From Boswellia sacra (taxonomy: Eukaryota; Streptophyta; Magnoliopsida; Sapindales; Burseraceae), in contig SNVD02009237.1 of the NCBI GenBank assembly GCA_013180625.2, forward strand, positions 124,001-188,000: a DNA stretch of 64,000 bases, given 5' to 3'. A model generated the notes under the pieces. The model had not been told where the DNA came from and ran no database searches. It saw nothing but the letters and a program-made list of their open reading frames with translations. Shown here in pieces: positions 47,210 to 58,758 of this stretch; position 1 is the first letter of the stretch; each line of letters opens with the position of its first letter. The position numbers were made by a program, and so were the translations under genes.

Positions 47210-48615
47210 TGTTGACCCAGGTATGGCAACCCAAGAGGGGGGGTGAATTGGGTTTTTATTTATCAAAACGAATTTAGAAAACTTTTCTTGAAAGATCAAA
47301 ATTATATAACTCTTTCTTTGAGAATGAAGGTGAAGAAGATGAAATTATAATTTATCAAAGATGCAATCAAAAGAATAATAATGATGAACAATCACAAGTG
47401 CAAGTAAATGTAAAGAGGAAAGGGATAGAGAGAGTGCAAACTCAATTTACGTGGTTCGGCAAACCTTGCCTAAGTCCACGGGCTCCTAGCTCCACGAGCT
47501 AAGCTTTCCACTAAGTTGTAGAAATCTTTACAACTTGCTTGATGAACAACCTCACCAAGACTTTATCTTCCAACTCTTGGTAACACCACACCAAGAGTTC
47601 TTCTTGATGAACAACCTCACCAAGGCAACTTCCTTCAACCCTTGATAACACCACACCAAGAGTTCTTCTTGATGAACAACCTCACCAAAGCAACTTCCTT
47701 CAACCCTTGATAACACCACACCAAGAGTTCTTCTTGATGAACAACCTCACCAAGGCAACTTCCTTCAACTCTTAATAACACACAACAAGAGTTCTCTCAA
47801 GGATAACTATTATCCTTTACAATAATATCTCACTCTCACCACAATACAAGAACAAAGATAATTTTACAACAAAAGTATAACTCTCTTCAAAGAGTAGATA
47901 AATAATATAAAAGCTTCTCTTGCTCTTTGCTTGATAAAATGCTTCTCTTGCTCTTTTTGAATGCATGGGAGAATGGCTCCTTTTATAGGCAAATGAGATG
48001 AACTTAATCAAGTGAAGACACCATCTCCAAATTTTCTGCCCACCATAAAAACCGTAATTTTGTCTGCCATTTTTGTCAATGTTCCGTTTGAAAATTTGAA
48101 AATCTGTAAAACATAAAAGATCTGCACATTTGAATAAGCTTTCCAACGCATCAAGAATCAAGTCATTTGGATATCTGTAGCTCAAGATATGGCCAAAACA
48201 CCATTCGGTGCTCATGTCAGCTGCTTCCATTTGTCTTTCAACTTGCATGATGATTTGGACAACCTTGCACTTGAAATTTGAATTTTATTAAAACATATGA
48301 AATGTTATAAATGGAGTAAGCTTTCCAAAGGATCAAGAATCACGTCATTTGGATATTTGTAGAGATATATATGACCAATTGATTGAACATTGCTCATGTG
48401 TCACATTCCTTGAGTCAATCCTTGTTCTTAAGCTTTGGTGCCTTTAACATGTAGTCTTCTCCTTAGCTTCAACACTTCATTTTAATAGGCCTCTTCTTGA
48501 TTTTAAAATTATTTCAATGATCTTACTCTTGCACATAAATAAAACTGTTAGTAAATCTCAATTAATCAATGTGTATTGTTATCATCAAAATTATCATGTA
48601 GCCTTAGGGCTAACA
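47210..48615 (-). repeat. 3' LTR of copia-2
   Basis: 1406 bp. It contains four 65-bp tandem units (from 47538, 47603, 47668 and 47733), each with cttgatgaacaacctcacca. Confidence 0.93.
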
Positions 48616-48950
48616 ATCTCCCCCTTTTTGATGATGACAAACCATTGATTGCTTTAAAATAATATCTAAAATCAAGAATGAAAATGAAATCAAGAATAAG
48701 CAAAAAGAATGGCACTTGTTATGAATATAAGCAATCCAACTATTTCTCCCCCTTTTTTTATCATCAAAAAGATGTAATCAAATTAACTACTCCCCCTAAA
48801 TATATTCTCCCCCTTAACATATGCTACCATTCAAAGATTATCATATTAAAGCAAAACTAAGACATATCCAACATGCCTAATTCTCTTCTAATTATACAAA
48901 ATCTATCTTGACTAAGGGGTTTAGTCATATTTGGGTCTAGGGACTAATTC
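48616..48950 (-). other. Polypurine tracts and 3' non-coding region of copia-2
   Basis: On the minus strand the 3' LTR is preceded by a gatgatcaaaaagggggag-like purine tract (48617-48635). Further G-rich tracts recur at about 48745, 48790 and 48808 (all 'tccccc' on the + strand). Confidence 0.6.
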
Positions 48951-50510
48951 TCAAACATGATTTCTCTCAAATCGGTTCAATTCTTCTTGCATAGCCAAAA
49001 TCCAACTTTCCTCATTTTTGGCTTCTTTAAAAGATTTTGGTTCAAATTGAGAGACAAATGCAAAATGATTACAAAAGTTCTTAAAAGAAGATTTAGTTTT
49101 CATACCTTGTGATGGTTCACCAATAATGAGATCTTTAGGGTGAGCTTTTGTATACCTCCATTCCTTTGGTAATCCTTGGGAAGAATCATTTACTTCCTCA
49201 AGCTTTTCTTGTTGAAGTTGTAATTCATCTTGGCTCTTTTCATCAAGCCTTGATTCCTTGATTTGCCTTTCTACCTCAACAATATCATCATCTAAATTCT
49301 TTGAAGAAATAACATTAATTTCATCAAATTCAACATGCATAGATTCTTCAATAGTAAGAGTCTTTTTTGTTAAAAACTCTATATGCTTTACTATGGTTGG
49401 AGTAGCCAACAAAAATTCCAACATCGACTTTTGCATCAAATTTTTCAAGGTTATCCATGGTGTTTAAAATAAAACATTTACATCCAAAAACTTTAAAAAA
49501 TCCAATGTTGGGTTTTCTTCCTTTCCAAAGTTCATAAGGAGTTTTCTTTATTAAAGCTCTAACATGGACTCTATTGATTATCAAGCATGCGGTATTAACG
49601 GCTTCGGCCCAAAAATATTTTGGCAAATTATTTTCAAGCAACATGGTCCTAGCCATTTCTTGGATAGTCCTATTTTTCCTCTCAACAACACCATTTTGTT
49701 GTGGAGTTCTAGGTGCGGAAAAATTATGTTCAAAACTATTTTCATCACAAAGATTTTCAAACGTAACATTGTCTACTTCACCACCATGATCACTTCTAAT
49801 GTATACAATAGAATGCCCTTTTTGATTTTGGACTCTTTTTGTAAATTTTGAAAAAGCTTGATAATACCCAAGTGAATCTTGAATAATCATCCACAATAAC
49901 AAAAACATAATACTTTCCACCAAGGCTTTGAGTTCTTGATGGTCCAAATAAATCCAAATGAAGTAATTGTAGAGGTTTATTTGTTGAAATAAATTTCTTT
50001 TGTTTAAAAAGAAGTTCTCACTTGTTTTCCAAATTGACAAGCATCACAAATTTTATCCTTTTCAAATTTTATTTTTGGAAGACCATCAACTAAATTATTT
50101 TTAGAAATTTTTGAAATTGTGTCCATGCTAGCATGACCTAACCTTCTATGCCATAACCAAGCATCATGATTAACAATGAAACAATTTTCTACATGATCAT
50201 TAAAATCAATATCAATTGTATAAATATTACCACATCTATACCAAACACATAATGTCTTATTGTTACTAACATCTTTAATCACACATTTATTATGCTCAAA
50301 AGTAACAAAATATCCCTTATCACACAATTAACTAATGCTAATCAAATCATATTTCAAACCATTAACAAGCAAAATATTTTCAATAATAAGTGAAGAAGGG
50401 TTACCAATATCACCATGTCCGATTACCCTTCCTTTGGCATTATCACCGAAGGTCACATATCCTCCTTTCTTCATGATTAATCTTGAGAACTTGGAGGCAT
50501 CTCCGGTCAT
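48951..50510 (-). pseudogene. copia-2 Pol: protease end, integrase and start of RT
   Basis: The minus strand reads an LDSGCSRHMTG protease site (about 50520), then the GAG-pre-integrase zinc region WHRRLGHAS...CDACQFGKQ (50004-50327), then the integrase core. HLDLFGP, RSDHGGE and NGVVERKN supply D, D and E, but a frameshift near 49860 separates the first from the rest. The frame 49448-48951 has the linker before RT (PKEWRYTKAHPKDLIIGEPS) and stops at EELNRFERNHV. Palm motifs and RNase H are absent. Confidence 0.88.
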
Positions 50511-50530
50511 ATGCCTTGAGCATCCACTAT

Positions 50531-51933
50531 CTAAGTACCACTTGTGTTTGCCATTTTGTCTCTACAATCAACATTCAAGGAGTAACTTTTTGGTACCCAA
50601 AAGTTCTTGGGTCCTTGGGGGTTAGTTTTGGTACTTTTTGGAATCCATATTTGTTTCAAATTAGGATTTCTCTTAATGTAACAAGAATGCATTTTGTGTC
50701 CTTTTCTTCCACAATAATTACATGAATGATTAGGATTATTCCTAGAAGATGCATGAACAAAATAGTTTTTAAAATACTTTTGATTTTTATGACTTTTATA
50801 TCCTAACCCTCTTTTATCAAAAACACACCTTTGGTTTTGTAACATAGAATTCAAATTTTTTGTGCTTTTTGTAAAACTATCAACAATATTTCTTAAGTCA
50901 TTATTTTCCTTTTTCAAAATAACATTTTCTTTCTCTAATTTATCAAAATCCTTTTGTTTTAAAATCTCATTTTCAGTTTTTAAAAAATGCATTTGACTTT
51001 CAAACTTTCAAAATCTTTTTGCTTTAAAATTTCATTTTCATTTTCTAAAGCTTCATTTATTTCCATCAACTCTTCTAATTGAGATAACATGATTTTTGAC
51101 TTCTTTTTGAAAGCATTGATTTTTGAATTTTGTTTATCAACTTGCACATGTAAATTTTGGAATGCTTCAAGTAATTCATCATATGAAAGCTTAGGATCAT
51201 GGTTTAGAATACTTATCTCATTTTCTCTTAAAGCCATGAAGCACATGTTTGCCATTTTGCAATCTTCTTCTTCATTCTTCTTCAAGGTGATTTCATGAGT
51301 CATGAGAGAACCCATAAGTTCTTCTAATGGTAGTTTGGTGAGGTCCTTTGCTTCTTGAATTGCCGTCACCTTTGGCTCCCAAGTTTTTGGTAGACACCTA
51401 AGAATCTTTCTCACCATTTCAACATTAGAATAAGATTTACCGAGAGATTTCAAACTATTAATAATTTTCGTAAATCTAGTAAACATTTCAGAAATTGATT
51501 CATCCGATTTCATCTTAAAAAGCTCATAACTATGAACTAGCATACTAATTTTGGATTCTTTAACTTGACTAGTTCCTTCATGAGTTACTTCAAGTGTGTG
51601 CCATATTTCTTGTGCCGTAGAACAAGTAGATATTCTATTAAACTCATTTCTATCTAGAGCACAATACAACACATTCATAGCTTTAGCATTCAAACTCAAT
51701 TTCTTTTTATCATCTTCACTAAACTCTTTAGGTTCTTTAAGCATGCATTCCCCATTTTCAATTTTGGTAGGAACAAAAGGTCCTTCCAAAACAATAGACC
51801 ACAAATCATAATCAAAAGATTTCAAGAAAATACTCATTCTAGTTTTCCAATAAGAGTAATCACTTCCATTAAAAAATGGAGGTCTAGAGATAGAAAGTCC
51901 CTCAACATATGAAGTTGAATTAAAAGTAGCCAT
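50531..51933 (-). pseudogene. copia-2 Gag
   Basis: ATG at 51933 opens a UBN2-type Gag (ISRPPFFNGSDYSYWKTRM and ALDRNEFNRISTCSTAQEIW) to 50980. It overlaps the frame 50992-50531, which has a coiled-coil stretch and the CCHC knuckle CNYCGRKGHKMHSC, and the two are joined by a frameshift near 50985. The end of the second frame overlaps the protease start out of frame. Close to intact but needs two frame changes. Confidence 0.88.
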
Positions 51934-51975
51934 AGCTCAAAATCGGTTAAGATTTAAAAAAAAATGAGCAACCTT

Positions 51976-51987
51976 GCTCTGATACCA
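51976..51987 (-). other. Primer binding site of copia-2
   Basis: The + strand gctctgatacca is the 3' end of initiator tRNA-Met. It is two bases from the 5' LTR. Confidence 0.88.
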
Positions 51988-51989
51988 CT

Positions 51990-53414
51990 TGTTGACCCAG
52001 GTATGGCAACCCAAGAGGGGGGGTGAATTGGGTTTTTATTTATCAAAACGGATTTAGAAAACTTTTCTTGAAAGATCAAAATTAGTTCACTCTTTCTTTG
52101 AGAAATAAAGGTGAAGAAGATGAAATTAGAATTTATCAAAGATGCAATCAAAAGAATAATAATGATGAACAATCACAAGTGCAAGTAAATGTAAAGAGGA
52201 AAGGGATAGAGAGAGTGCAAACTCAATTTACGTGGTTCGGCAAACCTTGCCTACGTCCACGGGCTCCTAGCTCCACGAGCTAAGCTTTCCACTAAGTTGT
52301 AGAAATCTTTACAACTTGCTTGATGAACAACCTCACCAAGACTTTTTCTTCCAACTCTTGATAACACCACACCAAGAGTTCTTCTTGATGAACAACCTCA
52401 CCAAGGCAACTTCCTTCAACCCTTGATAACACCACACCAAGAGTTCTTCTTGATGAACAACCTCACCAAGGCAACTTCCTTCAACCTTGATAACACCACA
52501 CCAAGAGTTCTTCTTGATGAACAACCTCACCAAGGCAACTTTCCTCAACTCTTGATAACACACAACAAGAGTTCTCTCAAGGATAACTATTATCCTTTAC
52601 AATAATATCTCACTCTCACCACAATACAAGAACAAAGATAATTTTTACAACAAAAGTATAACTCTCTTCAAAGAGTAGATAAAGAATATAAAAGCTCTCT
52701 AAACTTGATATTTCTCTTGGCTTTTTTGCTTGATAAAATGCTTCTCTTGCACTTGTTTTGAATGCATGGGAGAATGGCTCCTTTTATAGGCAAATGAGAT
52801 GAACTTAATCAAGTGAAGACACCATCTCCAAATTTTCTGCCCACCATAAAAACCGTAATCTTGTCTGCCATTTTTGTCAATGTTCCGTTTGAAATTTGAA
52901 AATCTGTAAAACATAAAAGATCTGCACATTTGAACAAGCTTTCCAACGCATCAAGAATCAAGTCATTTGGATATCTGTAGCTCAAGATATGGCCAAAACA
53001 CCATTCGGTGCTCATGTGAGCTGCTTCCATTTGTCTTTCAACTTGCATGATGATTTGGACAACCTTGCACTTGAAATTTGAATTTCATTAAAACATATGA
53101 AATGTTATAAATTGAGTAAGCTTTCCAAAGGCTCAAGAATCACGTCATTTGGATATTTGTAGAGATATATATGACCAATTGATTGAACATTGCTCATGTG
53201 TCACATTCCTTGAGTCAATCCTTGTTCTTAAACTTTGGTGCCTTTAACATGTAGTCTTCTCCTTAGCTTCAACACTTCATTTTAATAAGCCTCTTCTTGA
53301 TTTTAAATTATTTCAATGATCTTACTCTTGCACATAAATAAACATGTTAGTAAATCTCAATTAATCAATGTGTATTGTTATCATCAAAATTATCATGTAG
53401 CCTTAGGGCTAACA
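51990..53414 (-). repeat. 5' LTR of copia-2
   Basis: 1425 bp, paired with 47210-48615. It carries the same 65-bp tandem units (52319 to about 52580). Confidence 0.93.
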
Positions 53415-53460
53415 ATTTTGTGGGGCGGGACGGGGCGGGGCGGGGCGGGTATGGATCTGG

Positions 53461-53534
53461 CTCTTTTTTTTTCTGTCCTGCCCCGCCCCGCCCCGCAACG
53501 GGGTGGGCGGGGCGGGGCAGAAAAAAAAAAAGAG
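53461..53534. repeat. GC/poly-T hairpin in the right end of hAT-3
   Basis: ctcttttttttt plus CCCCG repeats is followed, after the short loop caac, by GGGGC repeats plus aaaaaaaaaaagag. The imperfect stem is about 33 bp. Confidence 0.85.
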
Positions 53535-53600
53535 ACGGGGCGGGGCTGGATACTTGCCACCCCGTACCCGCCCCGCCCCGGTACCAAGCCTAGTTTGAAT

Positions 53601-54015
53601 GGCTATTGTAAGCAAATTCAATATGAGAAAGAGTTAAATCCTAGGCTTTTGGTTCATCATTAGCAATGGACTACAAAATATTGCCCAAAGTTCTATTGAT
53701 AACCTTTGTTTGGCCGTCAATTTGTTGGTGACACACTAGAAAACTGCAAAGTGGTATTCAATCACTACCACAAAACTTTCTAGAAGTGACTCAAAAATTT
53801 CACATCCCGATCAGAGGTTATGAAATAAGGGATACCATGAAGGCGAACAATTTCTTTAAAAAATAACCAAGCAACATAGCTTGCATCAGTAGTCTTTTTC
53901 AAAGTCCATACTTAGGTCCTCCCAAATACTAGAAGGAATTGGCAATGGGGTATATAAACCAGTGTTTTGAATATTAACTTTAGCGCATTGACAAACTGTT
54001 ATGAATGGGGCTTTC
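53601..54015 (-). pseudogene. Ty3/gypsy integrase, fragment 3
   Basis: The minus strand has CAKVNIQNTGLYTPLPIPSS, then WEDLSMDF, then [11 protein letters not shown], then NRTLGNIL in several frames. This is the zinc-binding tail and catalytic core of gypsy integrase (IWEDLSMDF and SDRD carry the first two acidic residues). It is truncated at about 54015 and leads into fragment 2 on the other side of hAT-3. Confidence 0.75.
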
Positions 54016-57000
54016 ATTCCGTCAGAGCGTTTGCGATCATGACACTATATCAAAGCCTTTTTTGAGACTTAAGAGAATACAAACGAGCCATGGACACATT
54101 TAGAGAATGGAGTCGCCATCCAATTGTTCAATTGAGAATGAATGGGGGCAATTCGATCCTTCGCTTAATTACCTAACTACCCTCATCCCTTTAGAGATGG
54201 ATTCAGAAAATTAGGTATGAGCCATTTGCCTCACCAAGATCAAAATCCGGCCTTTACTAGGGGATACCAAATAAGAATAACTTATATTGTTATATAGTTT
54301 GCTTCAATGGTTCACTTTATGCATGCATTTCCAGTTTATCTTTATTAAACAAATAAGGTGATTTTCAATCATGGCAATTGTGTATTCATACAAAGAAAGA
54401 GAGAAGAGAATAGAATTACATTTCCTTGTAAACATGGGGGAATGGGAGGAGGATTACATTGCTCTTCAATAAATAAAGGAAATTTACTTCTAAACACTTC
54501 AAATATTCGATGATATAAAATATTCCATATATAGCATATTTATGCAAATCATATATTCAATAAGCAATCAATTCAAGATTTGATAAATAAGGAATTTCTC
54601 ACCACCATATTTGAGTCTATTCCATGCTTATCAAGCCTCTTCATACATATTCATGTCATTTATTTAATCAATTATTCATTCTAAGTAATGGTCACTCACA
54701 TCAATGTGAGTCTACCACGATTTCATGGCATCATACAATTAATCACTCATATTTCTAAATATGGTATATTCATACAAATCAAATAAAATCATACATAAAG
54801 CCATAAAACTAAAATCATGGCAATTCTATCTAGATTTGATATTTCTTATCATGGTAATTCTACCTAAGCATGGCAATTCTAGCTATTCATAGTAATCATA
54901 GTGAATCACATGACATTTCTAGCATAATGCAATCAATCAATATCAATCATGGCTATTCTAGCCCAATTCAAGCACTCAAAGGTAAACATGGTAATTCTTA
55001 CATATTATATACTATTCATAGTATGCTTAAAAAATAATGAGTCTTCTCAGTATGATTATAATCATGCGCTCCTAATCATGATTCTAAGGCATTCGCAAAG
55101 AAAATAAACTCCTAAATATATTTCTAATAAAGAAGAGAAAGATGACTTACCTTGACATGCATTTCCACCTTGCAAAACAAATGAGGGTTAAACCAATTCA
55201 TAATAACCCTAAACATGGTCCTAAGCATTAAAATAAATCCTAATCATGCTCATTCTAAGCATAATAAAACCTAGACATACTTAATTCTAAGAAAGAAAAA
55301 TAAATAAGTAAAGAGGAGGGAGAAGAGAGAACTGCTTTTAAGACGTACATTTTTCAGTTTAGAGTAATAAAACGCTTAGAAAAAGTTTAAACTAGAAAAG
55401 ACTCATTGAATTCTCAAGTGTGTCTTCAAGAGAGAGAAGAGAAGATTTCAGTATGTGTTGAAAAGTGAGCCAAAATAGGGTTTATATAGTTAAAGGGTGC
55501 AAGTGAAAAAGGAGGAAAAATCAAATATGGAAAGTGTTTAACGAAATTTTTCAAAATTAGAGGGAGAATAGCCGATCAACTGTATGGACTGCTGGTTGGC
55601 AGTGGGATAGTCGGTCTGCTGTGGGTGAACAGCCAACCGGTGGTGGCCCACTAAACCCCTTTTTTTCAGATTTTTTCAATGCAATCCTCCCTTGACCTTC
55701 GTCTGTTCAATCATACATAACTCTTTGAGTTTAATTTTGATTTGCAATCCGTAAAATTTTGTAAAAACTAGACATCTGTAGCTTTACAATGATCTATGTT
55801 TCATCATCAAATTTCTCTTAGATTAATTTCTGTGGTTTTTCAAATTCATGTGTTAATTTTCAAAATTTTTGGTAGATTTTTTCTTAACTTTCTTCTTTTT
55901 GCTTCGAAGGGCATTTAGATCATTTCCATTGCTCGACATTCATCTTACTTCATCATTGAGCCTAAAAAATCAAGTGTTTATAGCTTGCCCCCTACTTTGG
56001 AGAAGTTTGTGAGACACAAAAATCAACAAAGTACTCTTGCTTCGTCTGTCCTCCTTTCATCTTGGCATCCTCACCTTCATCTATTCTCTTCTTCAATTCT
56101 TGCAAAAGAGGTTTGCCCACTCAAGAGTGAGTGTGCTTGTTCAAGGGCTGATGTGCCCACTCAAGGCTGATATGCCCACTCAAGGGCTAGAGTGCATCAT
56201 TCTAATGCATGCAATGCACTTCTTCGAGTGCAAACAATATGTACTATTCTAGTGCAAATAAATGCATTCGTCTAATGCATGAAGTGCATCCTTACAATAC
56301 GTAATGTACACTCTTCTAGTGCAGACAAATGCATTCTTCTAATGCATTAAGTGCATCCTTACGATTATAAGATGAAACAATTTTCAGCGCCCTCACTTCC
56401 TAGGGTTTGCTAGCATTCTTCAGTGCGCCTATTTTAAAGGCTTCAAACACTCTTAAGTGAACCTGCTTCTTATAGTTTTCAATACCCTTCAGTACGTCTC
56501 TGCTTAGGGCTTGTGCCTATTCTAAGGGCTTAAAATACTCGTAAGTGTACCTACTTCCTAGGGTTTTCAACACTCTTCGACACACATCTTTTTAGTGCTT
56601 GTGCCTATTCTAAGGGCTTAAAATATTCTTAAGTGCACCTACTTCCCAGGGTGGTTTCTTCTAATGCCCGCTAGGAAAATGTCTATCATGCACTGCTTCG
56701 CTGTCTTTATACCTTTTTATTCTTCATGCCTTCGGTTGAAAATTCTTCATTCTTTTTTGATCTCTTCAGACTTTGCATTCGTTAGGTTTCATGCCCTTCG
56801 TTCGAGTATTCTTCATTCTTCATTGATCTCTTCAGACTTTATATTCATTGGGTTTTGTGCTCTTCTTCCAAGTATTCTTCATTCTTCAATGATCTCCTCA
56901 AACTTTGTATTTGTTGGGTGTCATGCCCTTCTTCCGAGTATTCTTGCTTATATTCTTGATTTCTTCTAGTCCACTGGAGGAAAATTCTTGATTCATTTCT

Positions 57001-57972
57001 TCGTGCCTCGTTAAAGCTTTCTTTTTTCTTTGATTTTTTTCAAATTTTGCATTCATAGGACCCTTCACTGGGGGAGTTCATATTATGTTCTTGATTCTTG
57101 AACTTACGGGGGGTCTTTCCATCATCCTTGCAATTTTTTGCAAAATATCAAACATCTCTTGATGATTTAAAATCAATTCAAAATTTACCTTATTCGGCGT
57201 GTTCTTTCGCAAACTACTTTCTAGTATATGGAGGAATTCTTGCATGTGTTTCCAGTTGAAGATTCCATCGATCGATGTTACTCATCTTTTCTTGTGAGTT
57301 GCTAAGCTATTGCCATGATTGAGTGCTTGTCACCGGTACGTTCGAAAATTCTTTTAGTTTCTTAAGATTAATGTAGAGTTTTTCTGCTCTTTTCTTTTTT
57401 TTTTCTCTCTCTTTTCTTTCTTTCTCTTCTTTTCTTTTTCTCTCTCTCTTCTCTTTCTTCTTTCTTTTTTCTTTTCTTTTCTTTTTCTTTTTTTCTCTTT
57501 TCTTCTTCTTTTTTTTTCCTTGGCCTTTTACCATTGTGCCCCATATTAAAGGGACAGTTGACCGACTATGGGAGGATCATCGGTTGGTAGTTTGACTATC
57601 AATTGATAGTTAGTCGACAACTGTATGGCAGTGGAGGGTTTATATATCTTTGTCTTCCTTAGCTTCATTTGCATATCATTTCTTCATTCGATTTGCCTCC
57701 AGTTTTCTCCTACATGTTCTTCTCGACTTCTTCTTTCTAATGTGGGTCATTCAGTCCATCTGGACTTGAATGAAAGTGATCTGGTCTAAAGATCAACATT
57801 GATAGGTCTTTTGAGATATCAAGAGGTGCCTGTTGTCTACGACATGGATTCTCAAATATCGACCAGGTGTGCATTCTTCTTCATTCTTTGGTTTTCCATT
57901 TTTTAGGAATTTCTAGGCATGTATTGAAGTAGAGACTTCAATTTCTTGCTTTAGAACTTCCATGAGAACAAG
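54016..57972. other. Non-coding, probably LTR-retrotransposon-derived sequence
   Basis: No coding frame of note. The stretch ggagtcgccatccaattg at 54102 resembles sequence found in large plant LTR elements. Short repeats such as 'aatgcattcttctaatgcat' and 'gtgcccactcaaggctg' recur at 56130-56360. Related segments at 55570-55640 and 57545-57630 share 'ggttggcagt/ggttggtagt' and 'caactgtatgg'. Confidence 0.4.
57361..57527 (+). repeat. Polypyrimidine (CT-rich) tract
   Basis: More than 160 bases with almost only C and T on this strand. The lysine/glutamate-rich open frame on the other strand (57307-57534) is a by-product. Confidence 0.9.
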
Positions 57973-58620
57973 ATGTATGTGTCGTTTTCTGGAGCCCACA
58001 ATTGGTTCTTAGAAATAGAGAATGAGACTGTTAGGAATAGGATTCCTACTATTGGCTTCTATAAGTTTATCACATCTCTTCCTCATGCCTCTCAACACAT
58101 TGATCGTCAAGCATTAGCAGCTTTATGTAAGAAGTGGATGGACATGACTCACGCTTTCCATCTTTCGATTGGTGAGATAACTATCATACCATTCAACATT
58201 GTTGCTTTGATTGGCCTTCCATGTGGTAGGGAAGCTGTACCCATTGATGCTTGTATTACAGACTCGAGGTACTAGAGGAATTTGGTTCATTGGTTTCTTA
58301 GGTGCGATGTAAAGATCAAGAACAAATTCACGATTCAGTACACTGCATTGTATGAATATTGAAAGAGGAGATCAAACCTGACTCTGGTGGAGGTGGATTA
58401 GTATGCATATAGCTTCATCGTGTATCTGCTCAGTTTGATGCTTTTTACCAATACGTCAAACACTAATTTCTTGACTTTACTTTCTGCCTTTTGGGATCTC
58501 GATTGAGTAAGGACTTTTGATTGGGGTCGTGCTGCTCTCGGCTAGTTGTACTTTGACTTAGATCGTTCATGTCGATGCGTCACCACAATTACTAGCTCTG
58601 CTCCTTTACTTGAGGTAATT
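57973..58620 (+). pseudogene. Plant mobile domain (PMD) protein fragment
   Basis: The frame 57973-58275 has TFHLPVGEMTI-like HAFHLSIGEITIIPFNIVAL and GLPCGREAVP, the core of the plant mobile domain. After stops, the C-terminal part follows: LTLLSAFWDLD.VRTFDWGR and AALG.LYFDLDRSCR. PMD is found in host nuclear proteins (MAIN/MAIL) and inside gypsy and MULE elements. Here it lacks a gene context and has several stops, so it is most likely a mobile-element remnant. Confidence 0.65.
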
Positions 58621-58758
58621 TCTCCTCTTTTACATCTTCATGTTTTGTCTGCATAAATTCTATTTTTGATTCTATCTTGTTTATAATAGATGTGAGCCTA
58701 CAAGTTAGGCATGTTGCCTTCCCCATTTCTAGCTCGTTAGGACTTTTCTTTCCCAAGG

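Larger units (their letters stand above)
47210..53414 (-). mobile_element. Ty1/copia LTR retrotransposon (copia-2), lacking RT and RNase H
   Basis: LTRs of about 1.4 kb (TGTTGACCC...GGCTAACA) with target duplication ATTTT at 47205-47209 and 53415-53419. The primer site at the right and the purine tract at the left put it on the minus strand. Gag, zinc knuckle, protease and integrase are present with a few frameshifts. The frame ends at the first residues of RT, and the remainder of pol is missing before the 3' LTR. The LTRs are very similar, so insertion was fairly recent. Confidence 0.93.
46793..53592. mobile_element. Non-autonomous hAT element (hAT-3, about 590 bp) holding copia-2
   Basis: The ends are TAGGCTTGG and inverted TAGGCTTGG with a perfect 8-bp target duplication GTTTGAAT (46785-46792 and 53593-53600). 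The GC-rich ends resemble hAT-2. Removing copia-2 and one target copy leaves about 590 bp without coding capacity. Confidence 0.93.

Noticed and set aside
47538..47797. Regularly spaced repeats considered as a CRISPR-like array
   Set aside because: The units are directly adjacent with no unique spacers and lie inside retrotransposon LTRs of a plant genome.
53375..53663. Gly/Arg/Pro-rich open frames on both strands
   Set aside because: They come from the GC-rich subterminal repeats of hAT-3 and have no gene structure.
57307..57534. Lysine/glutamate-rich 75-residue frame
   Set aside because: It is a by-product of the polypyrimidine tract on the opposite strand.
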